Assembly: GCF_002553505.1 (NCBI RefSeq)
Contig: NZ_PDCP01000003.1
Span: 62,001-126,000, forward strand
Direction of reading: 5' to 3'
DNA from: Mycolicibacterium agri
GTDB lineage: Bacteria; Actinomycetota; Actinomycetes; Mycobacteriales; Mycobacteriaceae
DNA length: 64,000 nt
In this document: positions 51,344 to 60,113 of the stretch, piece after piece
Layout of the letters: each line of letters opens with the position of its first letter
Position numbering within the stretch: position 1 is the stretch's first letter
The notes under the pieces: model-generated
Database searches by the model: none
What the model saw: the letters and a program-made list of their open reading frames with translations, nothing else
What the model was told of the DNA's origin: nothing
Position numbers and translations under genes: made by a program

Positions 51344-52495
51344 ATGACATCAACTATCACGACGAGCGCGGAGCGCAAACCGGCGGCCGAGCATATCCCC
51401 GTGCGATGCGTCGACTCCGACGTCCACCCCGTACCGCGCAGCGGCGAGCTGACGCAGTACATCCCCGAGCCCTGGCGCAGTAAGTACTTCCTCACCCGCA
51501 AGGTCGGTGAGCAGATCTATTACGACGCGCCCGATTACGCGCATGCCTACGCGATGCGCGTGGACACCTTCCCCGCCGACGGCCAGTTCCCGGGCAGCGA
51601 CCCCGATCTGGCGTTCAAACAGCTGATCATGGAGGCCGGTGCGGACATCGCGATCCTCGAGCCCGCCGCATATCCGGCCCGCATGCGCGAACCCAACCAT
51701 GCGATGAACTGCGCGTTGAACGACTGGCAGGCCAATCACTGGCTGGACAGCCACAACAATTGGCACCAGCGGTGGCGCGGATCGATCTGCGTGGCGATCG
51801 AGGAGCCCGAGAGCGCCGCACGTGAGATCGAGCGCTGGGCCGGCCACCCTTACATGGCGCAGATCCTGATCAAGGCCGAGCCGCGCCCGTCATGGGGCGA
51901 CCCGAAATACGACCCGGTCTGGGCGGCGGCCACCAAGCACGACATCACCGTCAGCTGCCACCTGTCGCGCAGCCACCACGAGGAGCTGCCGATCCCGCCG
52001 GTCGGATTCCCCAGCTACAACCACGATTTCATGGTCACCTACTCGCTGCTGGCGGCCAACCAGGTGATGAGCCTGATCTTCGACGGCGTATTCGACCGCT
52101 TCCCGACACTGCGAATTGTGTTGGTCGAACACGCCTTCACCTGGATCCTGCCGCTGATGTGGCGGATGGACGCCATCTACGAGGCCCGCAAGTCCTGGGT
52201 GGACATCAAACGCAAACCTTCGGAATACGTCAAAGATCACATCAAGTTCACCACCCAGCCGCTGGACTACCCCGAGGACAAAACGGAACTCACCCGCGCG
52301 TTCGAGTGGATGGAATGCGAGAAGATCCTGTTGTTCTCGTCGGATTACCCGCACTGGACCTTCGACGACCCGCGCTGGCTGGTCAAACATCTACCCGAAC
52401 ATGCCCGTGAGGCCGTGATGTTCCGCAACGGCATCGCGACCTACCACCTTCCCGAAACAGTCCCGGCCCTCGAGGGCCAAGTACGGGTGTTCTAG
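51344..52495 (+). CDS. Amidohydrolase-2 family metal-dependent hydrolase/decarboxylase
   Basis: 383 residues. Intact candidate ligands: D26 and H28 (CVDSDVHPV), His in VSCHLSRSHH, and Asp in FSSDYPHW. It carries the same overall arrangement as the preceding protein (GQFPGSDPDLAF versus GQYPGSDPDIVG), so they are tandem duplicates and may form a heteromer. In this family such proteins decarboxylate or hydrolyse ring substrates. It starts 29 bases after the first. Confidence 0.85.
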   Translation: MTSTITTSAERKPAAEHIPVRCVDSDVHPVPRSGELTQYIPEPWRSKYFLTRKVGEQIYYDAPDYAHAYAMRVDTFPADGQFPGSDPDLAFKQLIMEAGADIAILEPAAYPARMREPNHAMNCALNDWQANHWLDSHNNWHQRWRGSICVAIEEPESAAREIERWAGHPYMAQILIKAEPRPSWGDPKYDPVWAAATKHDITVSCHLSRSHHEELPIPPVGFPSYNHDFMVTYSLLAANQVMSLIFDGVFDRFPTLRIVLVEHAFTWILPLMWRMDAIYEARKSWVDIKRKPSEYVKDHIKFTTQPLDYPEDKTELTRAFEWMECEKILLFSSDYPHWTFDDPRWLVKHLPEHAREAVMFRNGIATYHLPETVPALEGQVRVF

Positions 52496-52499
52496 AGAA

Positions 52500-52892
52500 T
52501 TGGCAAAGAACACGGAACCGCCTCGGCTGGCGCAGGGGCGCGAGCACGTCGTAGCCACCGTCGACGAAATTCCGCCCGGCACACACAAAGTCGTGCCGAT
52601 CGGACGCCACGGCGTCGGGGTGTACAACGCCAACGGCACCTTCTACGCGATCGCGAACTACTGCCCTCACGAAGGCGGGCCGCTGTGCTCCGGCCGGGCC
52701 CGTGGACGCACGGTGGTCGACGAGAACGTCCCCGGCGACGCCGTCATGGTCCGCGACCTCGAGTTCATCTACTGCCCCTGGCACCAATGGGGATTCGAGC
52801 TCGCGACCGGCACCACGGCGGTCAAACCCGAGTGGAGCATTCGCACCTACCCGGTGCGGGTGGTCGGCAACGAGGTACTGGTGCAAGCATGA
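52500..52892 (+). CDS. Rieske [2Fe-2S] protein
   Basis: 130 residues. Rieske ligands C55/H57 (YCPHEGGPLC) and C92/H95 (YCPWHQWGFE). Single-domain Rieske proteins act as ferredoxins for oxygenases or as enzyme subunits. It begins with TTG five bases after the hydrolase stop and overlaps the next gene by four bases. No oxygenase alpha subunit is nearby, so the partner is unclear; the adjacent amidohydrolase-family pair is a candidate. Confidence 0.88.
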   Translation: MAKNTEPPRLAQGREHVVATVDEIPPGTHKVVPIGRHGVGVYNANGTFYAIANYCPHEGGPLCSGRARGRTVVDENVPGDAVMVRDLEFIYCPWHQWGFELATGTTAVKPEWSIRTYPVRVVGNEVLVQA

Positions 52893-53809
52893 CCACTTCC
52901 ACACAGACCGAAGGGGCCGGGCCCAAGCTCAAGCGCGGCGAGAAGACCTTCGAGTACAACGGCGGCAACGTCGTATACGAGATCCTGGGCAAGGAAGGCG
53001 ATTTCATCGCTCTGACGCCCGGCGGACGATTCAGCAAGGACATCGAGGGGCTGCGTCCGCTGGCCAAGAAGCTGGTCGACGGCGGCTATCGGGTGCTGCT
53101 GTGGGACCGGCCCAACTGCGGCAAGTCCGATGTGCAGTTCTACGGCCAGAGCGAATCCCACATGCGCGCCGAGACACTGCACGCGTTGATCACCGGACTC
53201 GGCATCGGGCCCTGCATCATCGCGGGCGGCTCGGGCGGGGCCCGCGACTCGATGCTGACCACGATGCTCTACCCCGAGATCGTGCGAAAGCTGGTGGTGT
53301 GGAACATCGTCGGCGGCGTATACGGCACGTTCGTGCTCGGCTCCTACTACATCGTGCCGAGCATCCTGGCCGTACGCGGCACAGGCATGGAGGGCGTGAT
53401 CCGGGTCCCCGAGTGGCGGGAGCGCATCGCCGAGAACCCCGCCAACCGCGACCGGCTGCTGTCGTTCGACGCCGACGAGTTCCTCAAGGTGATGCTGCGC
53501 TGGCTCAACGCGTTCGTCAGCAAGCCGGGTCAGACCATCCCCGGTGTCGACGACGAGATGTTCGACAACATCAAGGTGCCGACGCTGATCATCCGCGGCG
53601 GCGAAAACGACCTGGACCATCCCAAGCGGACCTCCCTCGAAGTGAGCTGCCTTATCAAGGGGTCGACGTTGATCGACCCGCCATGGCCGGAGGATGCCTG
53701 GGAGCGCGCGGGCGAGGCCCGCGCCCGTGGAAAAGTCAAGCGCTTCAACATGTTCGACACGTGGGTGCAGGCCGCACCGGCGATTCTGGAGTTCCTGGGC
53801 AAGCGATGA
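52889..53809 (+). CDS. Alpha/beta hydrolase
   Basis: 306 residues. Nucleophile elbow GGSGGARDS, oxyanion region LTPGGRFSKD, acid in IIRGGENDLDHP; the final His is not obvious (the region reads MFDTWVQAA). It lies near MhpC/BphD-like hydrolases, which cut C-C or ester bonds, but the specific reaction is unknown. Last gene of the four-gene plus-strand operon; ATGA overlap with the Rieske gene. Confidence 0.82.
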   Translation: MTTSTQTEGAGPKLKRGEKTFEYNGGNVVYEILGKEGDFIALTPGGRFSKDIEGLRPLAKKLVDGGYRVLLWDRPNCGKSDVQFYGQSESHMRAETLHALITGLGIGPCIIAGGSGGARDSMLTTMLYPEIVRKLVVWNIVGGVYGTFVLGSYYIVPSILAVRGTGMEGVIRVPEWRERIAENPANRDRLLSFDADEFLKVMLRWLNAFVSKPGQTIPGVDDEMFDNIKVPTLIIRGGENDLDHPKRTSLEVSCLIKGSTLIDPPWPEDAWERAGEARARGKVKRFNMFDTWVQAAPAILEFLGKR

Positions 53810-53811
53810 AG

Positions 53812-54294
53812 CTAAGTCGTCCGAATGCGCACTTCGCAGTTGAGGGAGGCCTCGAGCGCGGTGTGGATGCGGCTTTCCGGAATGCGGTCCAGGTCGGCCT
53901 TGCGCAAGGTGACTTCGACGATGTCGAAGCCGTCGTCGCCGGCCGTCCGAGTGATCTCGCCGGTGAGGCCGAACCCCGCGAGCACCCCGTGCGCGTCGTC
54001 GTCGGTGCCCCTGCTGATGTAGGTGAGCACGCCGGGCACCGGGGCGGTGCCGAAGGCACCAAAGGCCTTGGTGCACAGTTCGACAGCCAGCGTCTTGAGC
54101 TGATCAGCGTCGTCACCTTCGATGAGGAGTTCGGCCTCCCGGCGGCTCGCGGCCATGGCGGCGATGTTGTTTGCGACCACCTCGATGCCGGCGTCGTCGG
54201 CCAGACCGCGGAGGGCGACCATGCCGTCCGTTAGCTGCTCGGGGGTCAGCCGCCCGGCTGGATCCACCAGCACACGCACCACCGCGGTTCTCAT
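53812..54294 (-). CDS. Hypothetical protein on the opposite strand
   Basis: 160 residues from ATG 54294. Composition is protein-like (VRVLVDPAGRLTPEQLTDGM; EVTLRKADLDRIPESRIHTA). No family was recognised; two alpha-beta halves are suggested. It is the only minus-strand gene between two plus-strand operons, convergent with the hydrolase (2-base gap) and divergent from the NuoF-like gene with only 33 bases between starts. It may be an accessory or regulatory protein of that operon. Confidence 0.7.
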   Translation of the reverse strand: MRTAVVRVLVDPAGRLTPEQLTDGMVALRGLADDAGIEVVANNIAAMAASRREAELLIEGDDADQLKTLAVELCTKAFGAFGTAPVPGVLTYISRGTDDDAHGVLAGFGLTGEITRTAGDDGFDIVEVTLRKADLDRIPESRIHTALEASLNCEVRIRTT

Positions 54295-54327
54295 GTCTGC
54301 AACCCTATCCGCGGGCAGGAGGACGCC

Positions 54328-55617
54328 ATGACCGCCACAACCGATCTCGCCGTTGCGATCTGGCCGGGCCTGCAGCCGCGGCTGCTGCACGACGGAGTCG
54401 AGGACTACGCCGACTACCGCGGCTCGGGTGGCTATCAACGCGTCGATGACGTCGACGCCCTGCTCAACCAGGTGGACCTGTCCGGTCTGCTCGGCAGGGG
54501 CGGTGCCGCGTTCCCGCTGGCGGTCAAGCTCAAGACCGTCCGCGACAACGGCCGACAAGCCGCCGGGGCGGTCGTCGTCGCCAACGGCGAAGAGGGCGAA
54601 CCCACCTCGATCAAGGATCGCTGGCTGCTGCGCAACCGGCCCCATCTGGTCATCGACGGGTTACGGCTGGCCGCGCGGATGGCCGGGGCCAACAACGCCT
54701 ACATCTACGTCTCCGACCACGCTGCAGCCGATGTCGTGCAGGCCGCGCTCACCGCGGTCGAGGCAGACGTGCTCGACGGCCTTACGATCTCCATGCTGAC
54801 CGTCGATCCCGGCTACGTGGCAGGTGAGGAGACCGCCGCGGTGCGGGTCATCAACGGCGGGCCTGCCAAGCCGACGGACAAGCCGCCGCGGCCGTTCGAG
54901 GAAGGCGTCGGGGGGCTGCCGACGATGGTCAGCAATGTCGAGACACTCGCACTCATCCCCTATCTGCATCGGCACGGCGCCGAGGCGTTCCGCGCCGAAG
55001 GCACCTCGACATCGCCGGGCACATTCCTGGCCACCATCACCGGTGCGGGCAAACCGGCTGTGCTGTACGAGATTCCGCACGGTCTGGCCTTCACCGAGCT
55101 GTTGGAGTTGCACGGCGTGGCCGCCGATGATGTGCAAGGCGTGCTGATGGGCGGCTACTTCGCCGGGCTGCTCAACCGCGACGTCCTCGACATCACGCTC
55201 GATCACGAGTCGCTGCGCCGACTCGACAGCGGGCTCGGCTGCGGCGCGATCACCATCCTCACCGACGACTGCCCTGTGGCCGTCGCCGCATCGGTGATGG
55301 CCTATTTCGACCGGGAGAACGCCGGCCAGTGCGGGTCGTGCTTCAACGGCACCGCCGCGATGTCGGCGGTGACCGGGGCACTGCGCGACGGACTGGCCAC
55401 CACGGAGGATCTGGCACGACTGGAGCGGTGGTCGGTGGTGCTGCGCGGGCGGGGCGCCTGCGCGACGCTGGACGCCGCGACCAACGTGGCGGCCAGCCTG
55501 CTGTCGGCGTTCCCGCAGGTAGTCCAGCGCCATCTGGAAAACGGCTGTGAGAGATGCCGACTCGGTGCGTTCACGGCGGTGCGACCCTACGAAGTCGAGG
55601 CGGTGGTGTCGGCATGA
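54328..55617 (+). CDS. NuoF-like FMN/NADH-binding flavoprotein (putative NADH:ferredoxin reductase)
   Basis: 429 residues, similar to the 51-kDa NADH-binding subunit of complex I. FMN/NADH motifs: GRGGAAFPLAVK (56-67), NGEEGEPTSIKDR, SNVETLALIP. An SLBB-like segment follows. Of the four cysteine positions for the 4Fe-4S cluster, three are kept (C335, C338, C378) and the first is Ala332. An extra CERC pair (C407, C410) is at the C-terminus. No other complex I gene is nearby. The next gene is a ferredoxin, suggesting electron transfer from NADH to ferredoxin for P450s. Confidence 0.82.
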   Translation: MTATTDLAVAIWPGLQPRLLHDGVEDYADYRGSGGYQRVDDVDALLNQVDLSGLLGRGGAAFPLAVKLKTVRDNGRQAAGAVVVANGEEGEPTSIKDRWLLRNRPHLVIDGLRLAARMAGANNAYIYVSDHAAADVVQAALTAVEADVLDGLTISMLTVDPGYVAGEETAAVRVINGGPAKPTDKPPRPFEEGVGGLPTMVSNVETLALIPYLHRHGAEAFRAEGTSTSPGTFLATITGAGKPAVLYEIPHGLAFTELLELHGVAADDVQGVLMGGYFAGLLNRDVLDITLDHESLRRLDSGLGCGAITILTDDCPVAVAASVMAYFDRENAGQCGSCFNGTAAMSAVTGALRDGLATTEDLARLERWSVVLRGRGACATLDAATNVAASLLSAFPQVVQRHLENGCERCRLGAFTAVRPYEVEAVVSA

Positions 55618-55856
55618 GAATTCGCCTCGATCGGACGATATGCGACGGGTTCGGCCAGTGCGCCAAGCATGCGCCGGAGTACTTCTCGCTCGACGACTGG
55701 GGATACGCCTCGCTGGTGGGCAACGGCGAAATCCCCGAGAAGGACCGCGACAAGTTGATGCGGGCGCTGTTGGACTGCCCCGTGCACGCCATCATCGAGA
55801 TGGGTGCACGAACCGACCAGACGCGCGACACACCCGCGCAGGATGCGAGGAGTTGA
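55614..55856 (+). CDS. Ferredoxin, variant 3Fe-4S type
   Basis: 80 residues. C10-DGFGQ-C16 and distal DCPVHAI Cys; the fourth-ligand position is Phe13, an uncommon variant. ATG 55614 overlaps the NuoF-like stop (ATGA). It may accept electrons from that flavoprotein and feed the P450s, including the one at 24851 that has no ferredoxin of its own. Confidence 0.87.
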   Translation: MRIRLDRTICDGFGQCAKHAPEYFSLDDWGYASLVGNGEIPEKDRDKLMRALLDCPVHAIIEMGARTDQTRDTPAQDARS

Positions 55857-55857
55857 G

Positions 55858-57522
55858 GTGGACATTCCACGCCGCCCGCTGCCAGAAGTCAACGCGCAGA
55901 ACGAGTTCTTCTGGACCGCCGGGGCCGACGGGGTGCTGCGGATCCAGGAGTGCAATGACTGCAAGGCGCTCATCCACCCACCGCAGCCGGTGTGCCGGTA
56001 CTGCCGCAGCCGCAACATGGGGGTGCGAGACGTGTCTGGCGAAGCCACCCTGTCGGCGTTCACCCTCAACCACCGCTTCGGGTTCCCCGACCTTCTGCCG
56101 CCCTATGTGGTGGCGCAGGTCGCCATTGTCGAGGATCCGCGGGTTCGGTTGACCACCAACATCGTTGATTGTGACCCCGACGAACTGCGGCTGGGTCAGA
56201 CGGTGCAGGTCCAGTTCGAGAAGGCCGAGGACAAGATCGGCGCGGTCTGGTTGCCGGTGTTCAAACCCACCGCCGAGGCGAAGACCGGCCCGATGCCCGC
56301 CGACGAAACCGCACCGCAGGACTTCGGCAAGCATGTCCGCCCTATGCTGACCGAGCGCAAATTCGAAGAAGCCGCGGCGATCACTGGCATCGGCATGTCG
56401 AGGATCGCCAGGCGGCAGATGGTTCCGCCGCTGTCGCTGACCATCGACGCCTGCCAGCAGGCGGTGGCCGACGCGGGCTTGACGTTCGACGACATCGACG
56501 GGCTGTCCACGTATCCGGGTCTCGACATCGCCGGCATGGGCGAAGGCGGCGTCACCGCACTGGAGGGGGCGCTCGGTCTGCGGCCCACATGGATCAACGG
56601 CGGGATGGACACTTTCGGTCCCGGTGGCTCGTTGATCGGCGCGGTGATGGCCATCGCCACCGGCATGGCCCGCCACGTGTTGTGCTTCCGCACGCTGTGG
56701 GAAGCGACGTTCCAGCAGTTGATGAAGGAGGGCAAGGCGTCGCCGCCCGGCGGTTCGCGCACCGCGAGTTGGCAGATGCCCTTCGGCGCGACGTCGGCGG
56801 CTCACGTGCTTGCGCTGAACGCGCAGCGGCACTTCGACCGCTATGGCACCACCAGGGAGACGCTCGGCTGGATCGCGTTGAACCAGCGCGCCAATGCGGC
56901 GTTGAATCCCACTGCGATCTACCGCGATCCGATGACGATGGACGACTATCTGAATGCGCGGATGATCACGACACCGTTCGGGCTCTACGACTGCGACGTG
57001 CCGTGCGACGGCGCCGTCGCGGTGGTGGTGTCGGCCGTCGACGCCGCCAAGGACATGCCGCGCAAGCCGGTGTTCTTCGAGGCGGTCGGCACGCAGATCA
57101 TCGAGCGCACCGACTGGGACCAGACCACGATGACGCACGAACCGCAGGTGCTCGGCCAGTCCGCGCATATGTGGACGCGAACGTCGCTGCGGCCCGAGGA
57201 CGTCGACGTGGCCGAGCTCTACGACGGCTTCACGTTCAACTGCCTCTCGTGGCTGGAGGCGCTCGGCTTCTGCGGGATCGGCGAGGCGAAGGACTTTCTC
57301 GACGGCGGCAAGGCCATCGCCCGCGACGGCGTGATCCCGCTGAACACCCATGGCGGCCAGCTGTCGCACGGACGCACGCACGGCATGGGCCTCATTCACG
57401 AGGCCGTCGTGCAGCTGCGCGGCGACGCGGGCGAACGTCAGGTCAAAGATGCCCGTGTCGGCGTGGTCAGCAGCGGCGGGCTCACACCGAGCGGGGCGAT
57501 CCTGCTGCGGACAGACGGGTGA
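55858..57522 (+). CDS. DUF35-thiolase fusion protein (Ltp-like aldolase candidate)
   Basis: 554 residues. Residues 1-145 are a DUF35 domain with zinc ribbon C32, C35, C46, C49 (QECNDCK, PVCRYCR); residues 180-554 are a thiolase-fold domain. The thiolase nucleophile region (GGMDTFGPGGSLIGAVMAIA) has no Cys, the HDxF His is Tyr (ELYDGFTFNC), and GHP reads GRTHGMG. Loss of all three residues and Tyr at the second position resemble Ltp2, a retro-aldolase that works with a DUF35 domain. GTG 55858 has GAGGAG five bases upstream. Confidence 0.87.
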   Translation: MDIPRRPLPEVNAQNEFFWTAGADGVLRIQECNDCKALIHPPQPVCRYCRSRNMGVRDVSGEATLSAFTLNHRFGFPDLLPPYVVAQVAIVEDPRVRLTTNIVDCDPDELRLGQTVQVQFEKAEDKIGAVWLPVFKPTAEAKTGPMPADETAPQDFGKHVRPMLTERKFEEAAAITGIGMSRIARRQMVPPLSLTIDACQQAVADAGLTFDDIDGLSTYPGLDIAGMGEGGVTALEGALGLRPTWINGGMDTFGPGGSLIGAVMAIATGMARHVLCFRTLWEATFQQLMKEGKASPPGGSRTASWQMPFGATSAAHVLALNAQRHFDRYGTTRETLGWIALNQRANAALNPTAIYRDPMTMDDYLNARMITTPFGLYDCDVPCDGAVAVVVSAVDAAKDMPRKPVFFEAVGTQIIERTDWDQTTMTHEPQVLGQSAHMWTRTSLRPEDVDVAELYDGFTFNCLSWLEALGFCGIGEAKDFLDGGKAIARDGVIPLNTHGGQLSHGRTHGMGLIHEAVVQLRGDAGERQVKDARVGVVSSGGLTPSGAILLRTDG

Positions 57523-58394
57523 GCGGGCCGCGCCCCCGCGTCGTCCTGGTCAACGGCGTGCCGATGTCGGCGTTGGTCGCCGAGGCGGCCGAGCCGAAGG
57601 CCGTCATCGTCGCGATCCACGGCGGCGCCACGTCGGCGGCGTACTTCGACTGTCCCGGCCATCCCCGGCTGTCGCTGCTGCGGCACGCGGCGGCCAACGG
57701 CTGCACCGCGGTCGCGTTGGACCGACCTGGCTACGGCGCCTCGGCCTTTTATCACGACAAGATGGCCGAGCCTGACGACCGGGTCGGTTTCGCGTGGGGC
57801 GCCGTCGACAAGATTCTCGGCGAGAGTTCCCGTGGTGCAGGTGTTTTCATTCTCGCGCATAGCGCGGGCTGCGAACTCGGTCTGCGCATGGCGGTGGAGC
57901 CGCGGGCCGGCGGCGTCCTCGGTGTCGAATTGTCGGGCACCGGCCTGCGCTACAGCGAGGAGGCCAAAGGGATCATCGGCGAGGCGACGGCGACGTCGCG
58001 GCCTGCGGGACTGCGCGATCTGCTGTGGCAGCCCACCGAACTCTATCCGCCCGAGGTGCTGACCGGAGGCCTGTCGGCGCCGGGGGTGCCGTACGAGGCC
58101 AAGGTCACCGCGAACTGGCCGCGCCGCGACTTCCCTGAGGTCGCCGCGCGGGTGACGGTTCCGGTCGAGTTCAGCGTCGCCGAGTACGAACGCGTGTGGG
58201 AGAACACACCGGAGGCGCTCCATGCCATCGGCGCGCTGTTCACGTCGTCACCCAACGTCGTGATCAACAGGATGCCCGGCAGCGGCCACAACATCAGCGT
58301 CGGTCTCAACGCCGACGCCTATCACGAACGCGTGCTGACGTTCCTCGACGAATGCGTTGCGGCACGAGAAAATTCAGAACGGGAGGCGGGTTGA
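57519..58394 (+). CDS. Alpha/beta hydrolase
   Basis: 291 residues. Nucleophile elbow AHSAGCELG (Ser), oxyanion HGGATSAAYFD, late His in PGSGHNISVG. A serine hydrolase of esterase or thioesterase type; substrate unknown. It starts GTG 57519, overlapping the fusion-protein stop, and shares one or more bases with the next ATG. Confidence 0.83.
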   Translation: MSGPRPRVVLVNGVPMSALVAEAAEPKAVIVAIHGGATSAAYFDCPGHPRLSLLRHAAANGCTAVALDRPGYGASAFYHDKMAEPDDRVGFAWGAVDKILGESSRGAGVFILAHSAGCELGLRMAVEPRAGGVLGVELSGTGLRYSEEAKGIIGEATATSRPAGLRDLLWQPTELYPPEVLTGGLSAPGVPYEAKVTANWPRRDFPEVAARVTVPVEFSVAEYERVWENTPEALHAIGALFTSSPNVVINRMPGSGHNISVGLNADAYHERVLTFLDECVAARENSEREAG

Positions 58395-59212
58395 TGCGCG
58401 TCGGGTTCATCGGACTGGGCAGCCAGGGCGCCCCGATGGCGCGGCGGATCGTCGACGCCGGTTACGACCTGACGGTGTGGGCGCGCCGGGCCGCGACCCT
58501 GGAACCGTTCGCAGGCACTGCCGCCAAGACCGCGCAGTCGCCCGCCGAACTGGCCGCGGTCAGCGACCTGGTCTGCCTGTGCGTGGTGGGCGACGACGAC
58601 GTCAGGGAAGTCGTGGGCGGCGACAGCGGCGTGCTGGCCGGGTTGGCCGCGGGCGGCATCGTCGCGATCCACAGCACCGTGCATCCCGATACCTGCCGTG
58701 AGATCGCGGTTGTGGCTGCCGCACAGGATGTTTCGACGATCGATGCGCCGGTGAGCGGCGGCGGGCCTGCCGCCGAGACGGGACGATTGCTCGTCATGGC
58801 AGGCGGCGAGGCGGACATCGTCGAGCGCTGCCGCCCGGTGTTCGCCACGTACTCCGATCCGGTCGTGCACCTCGGGCCGCTGGGCAGCGGCCAGGTCGCC
58901 AAGGTCTTGAACAACCTGTTGTTCACCGCCAATCTGGGCGTCGCCGACAGCACCCTGCAATTGGGTGAAGCGCTGGGCATCCCGCGGGACAGGTTGTGCG
59001 AGGTCATCACCCGCGGTTCAGCGAACAGCAAGGCGGTGGGCAGCATCGCCGGGTTCGGCGGCTCACTGGACCGGCTCGCGTCGATGGCCGGGGCGTTGCT
59101 GCAGAAGGACGTTCGTCATGCCGCGAGCATCGCCGAAGCCGCGTCGGCGCCGCTGGGAGCGGTGTTCGACGCCGCCGAAGCCGCGCTGGTCGCAATGGAA
59201 CACCCTCGGTGA
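58394..59212 (+). CDS. 3-hydroxyisobutyrate dehydrogenase-like NAD(P) oxidoreductase (first copy)
   Basis: 272 residues. Rossmann motif FIGLGSQGAPMARR, substrate motif IDAPVSGGGPAAETG, catalytic Lys in GSGQVAKVLNN. Enzymes of this family oxidise beta-hydroxy acids or reduce semialdehydes. It overlaps the preceding hydrolase stop by one base, and its end overlaps the next paralogue by four bases. Confidence 0.88.
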   Translation: MRVGFIGLGSQGAPMARRIVDAGYDLTVWARRAATLEPFAGTAAKTAQSPAELAAVSDLVCLCVVGDDDVREVVGGDSGVLAGLAAGGIVAIHSTVHPDTCREIAVVAAAQDVSTIDAPVSGGGPAAETGRLLVMAGGEADIVERCRPVFATYSDPVVHLGPLGSGQVAKVLNNLLFTANLGVADSTLQLGEALGIPRDRLCEVITRGSANSKAVGSIAGFGGSLDRLASMAGALLQKDVRHAASIAEAASAPLGAVFDAAEAALVAMEHPR

Positions 59213-59997
59213 CGCGGGTCGGCTTCGTCGGAGCGGGGCGGATGGGCGCGCCCATGGTGCGCCGCCTTGTCGAGGCAGGCCATGAGGTGAGGGCACTAGG
59301 CCGCACGCCCGAAAAACGCGCTGACATAAGCGCTCTGGGCGCTGACGCGGCCACGAACTTAGCGACTGTCGCCGACGGAGCAGACGCCGTGATCGTCTGC
59401 GTGTTCACCGACGACCAGGTGCGACGGGTCTGCCTGCAGAGCGACCTGGTCGATGCGATGCCTGCAGGGGCGGTTCTGGTGGTGCACACCACGAGCAGCC
59501 CGCGCACCGTCAACGCGATCGCCGCCCGCGGTGTCGACGTCATCGATGCCCCGGTCAGTGGGGGCCCGCACGACATCGCCGGGGGTGAGGTGACGCTGTT
59601 CGTCGGCGGCGACGACGACGCGGTGGCCCGCGTTCGCCCGCTGCTCAGCGCGTACGGGAACCCGATTCTGCATGTCGGCAAGCGCGGCGCGGGTCAACTG
59701 GTCAAGCTCGTCAACAACACATTGTTCGCGGCGCAGATCGGGCTGATCGCCGAAAGCGTGCGCCTCGGCGCGGGACTTGGCATCTCCGAGGCGGCACTGC
59801 TCGAGGCCTTACCGCACGGCAGCGCGAGCAGCAGGGTGCTGGGCAACGTCGCGCGGGCGGGCTCCGCGGAGGCATTCATCGACGCTGTCGACGACTTCAT
59901 AGCCAAGGACATCGAGGTGGTGCGGCAGACGGTCGCCGAGCTCGGCGGCGATCTCGGGGCGCTCAACGAGCTCGTGAACGCCGGTCTCAAGGGATGA
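59209..59997 (+). CDS. 3-hydroxyisobutyrate dehydrogenase-like NAD(P) oxidoreductase (second copy)
   Basis: 262 residues, paralogue of the preceding gene: FVGAGRMGAPMVRR, IDAPVSGGPHDIAGG, catalytic Lys in GAGQLVKLVNN. GTG 59209 gives a GTGA overlap. The two sequences differ enough to suggest different substrates or a heterodimer. Last gene of the six-gene plus-strand operon starting at 54328. Confidence 0.88.
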   Translation: MTRVGFVGAGRMGAPMVRRLVEAGHEVRALGRTPEKRADISALGADAATNLATVADGADAVIVCVFTDDQVRRVCLQSDLVDAMPAGAVLVVHTTSSPRTVNAIAARGVDVIDAPVSGGPHDIAGGEVTLFVGGDDDAVARVRPLLSAYGNPILHVGKRGAGQLVKLVNNTLFAAQIGLIAESVRLGAGLGISEAALLEALPHGSASSRVLGNVARAGSAEAFIDAVDDFIAKDIEVVRQTVAELGGDLGALNELVNAGLKG

Positions 59998-60009
59998 GAC
60001 ACATCAGGC

Positions 60010-60032
60010 GAGTGTCTCATTCTCTTTTGTGA
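60010..60032 (+). promoter_or_regulatory. Weak GAGAAT-motif site upstream of P450-ferredoxin pair
   Basis: GAGTGT CTC ATTCTC (60010-60024) then TTTTGTGA. The right half is perfect, the left degenerate, and the TTCGG part is missing. It lies 81 bases before the P450 ATG, further than other sites. Confidence 0.35.
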
Positions 60033-60113
60033 AAACGGCATTACCGCTATGGTTACAACTCAACAGCCTCTCGTAATGCGTTATGAACCATTCCCACAGC
60101 TCAGGAGCCATTA

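Noticed and set aside
54280..54300. A GGTTCTCATG stretch resembling half of the island motif near the NuoF-like operon
   Set aside because: Only the TTCTCAT portion matches, the other half and TTCGG are absent, and it is explained by the start codon of the minus-strand gene.
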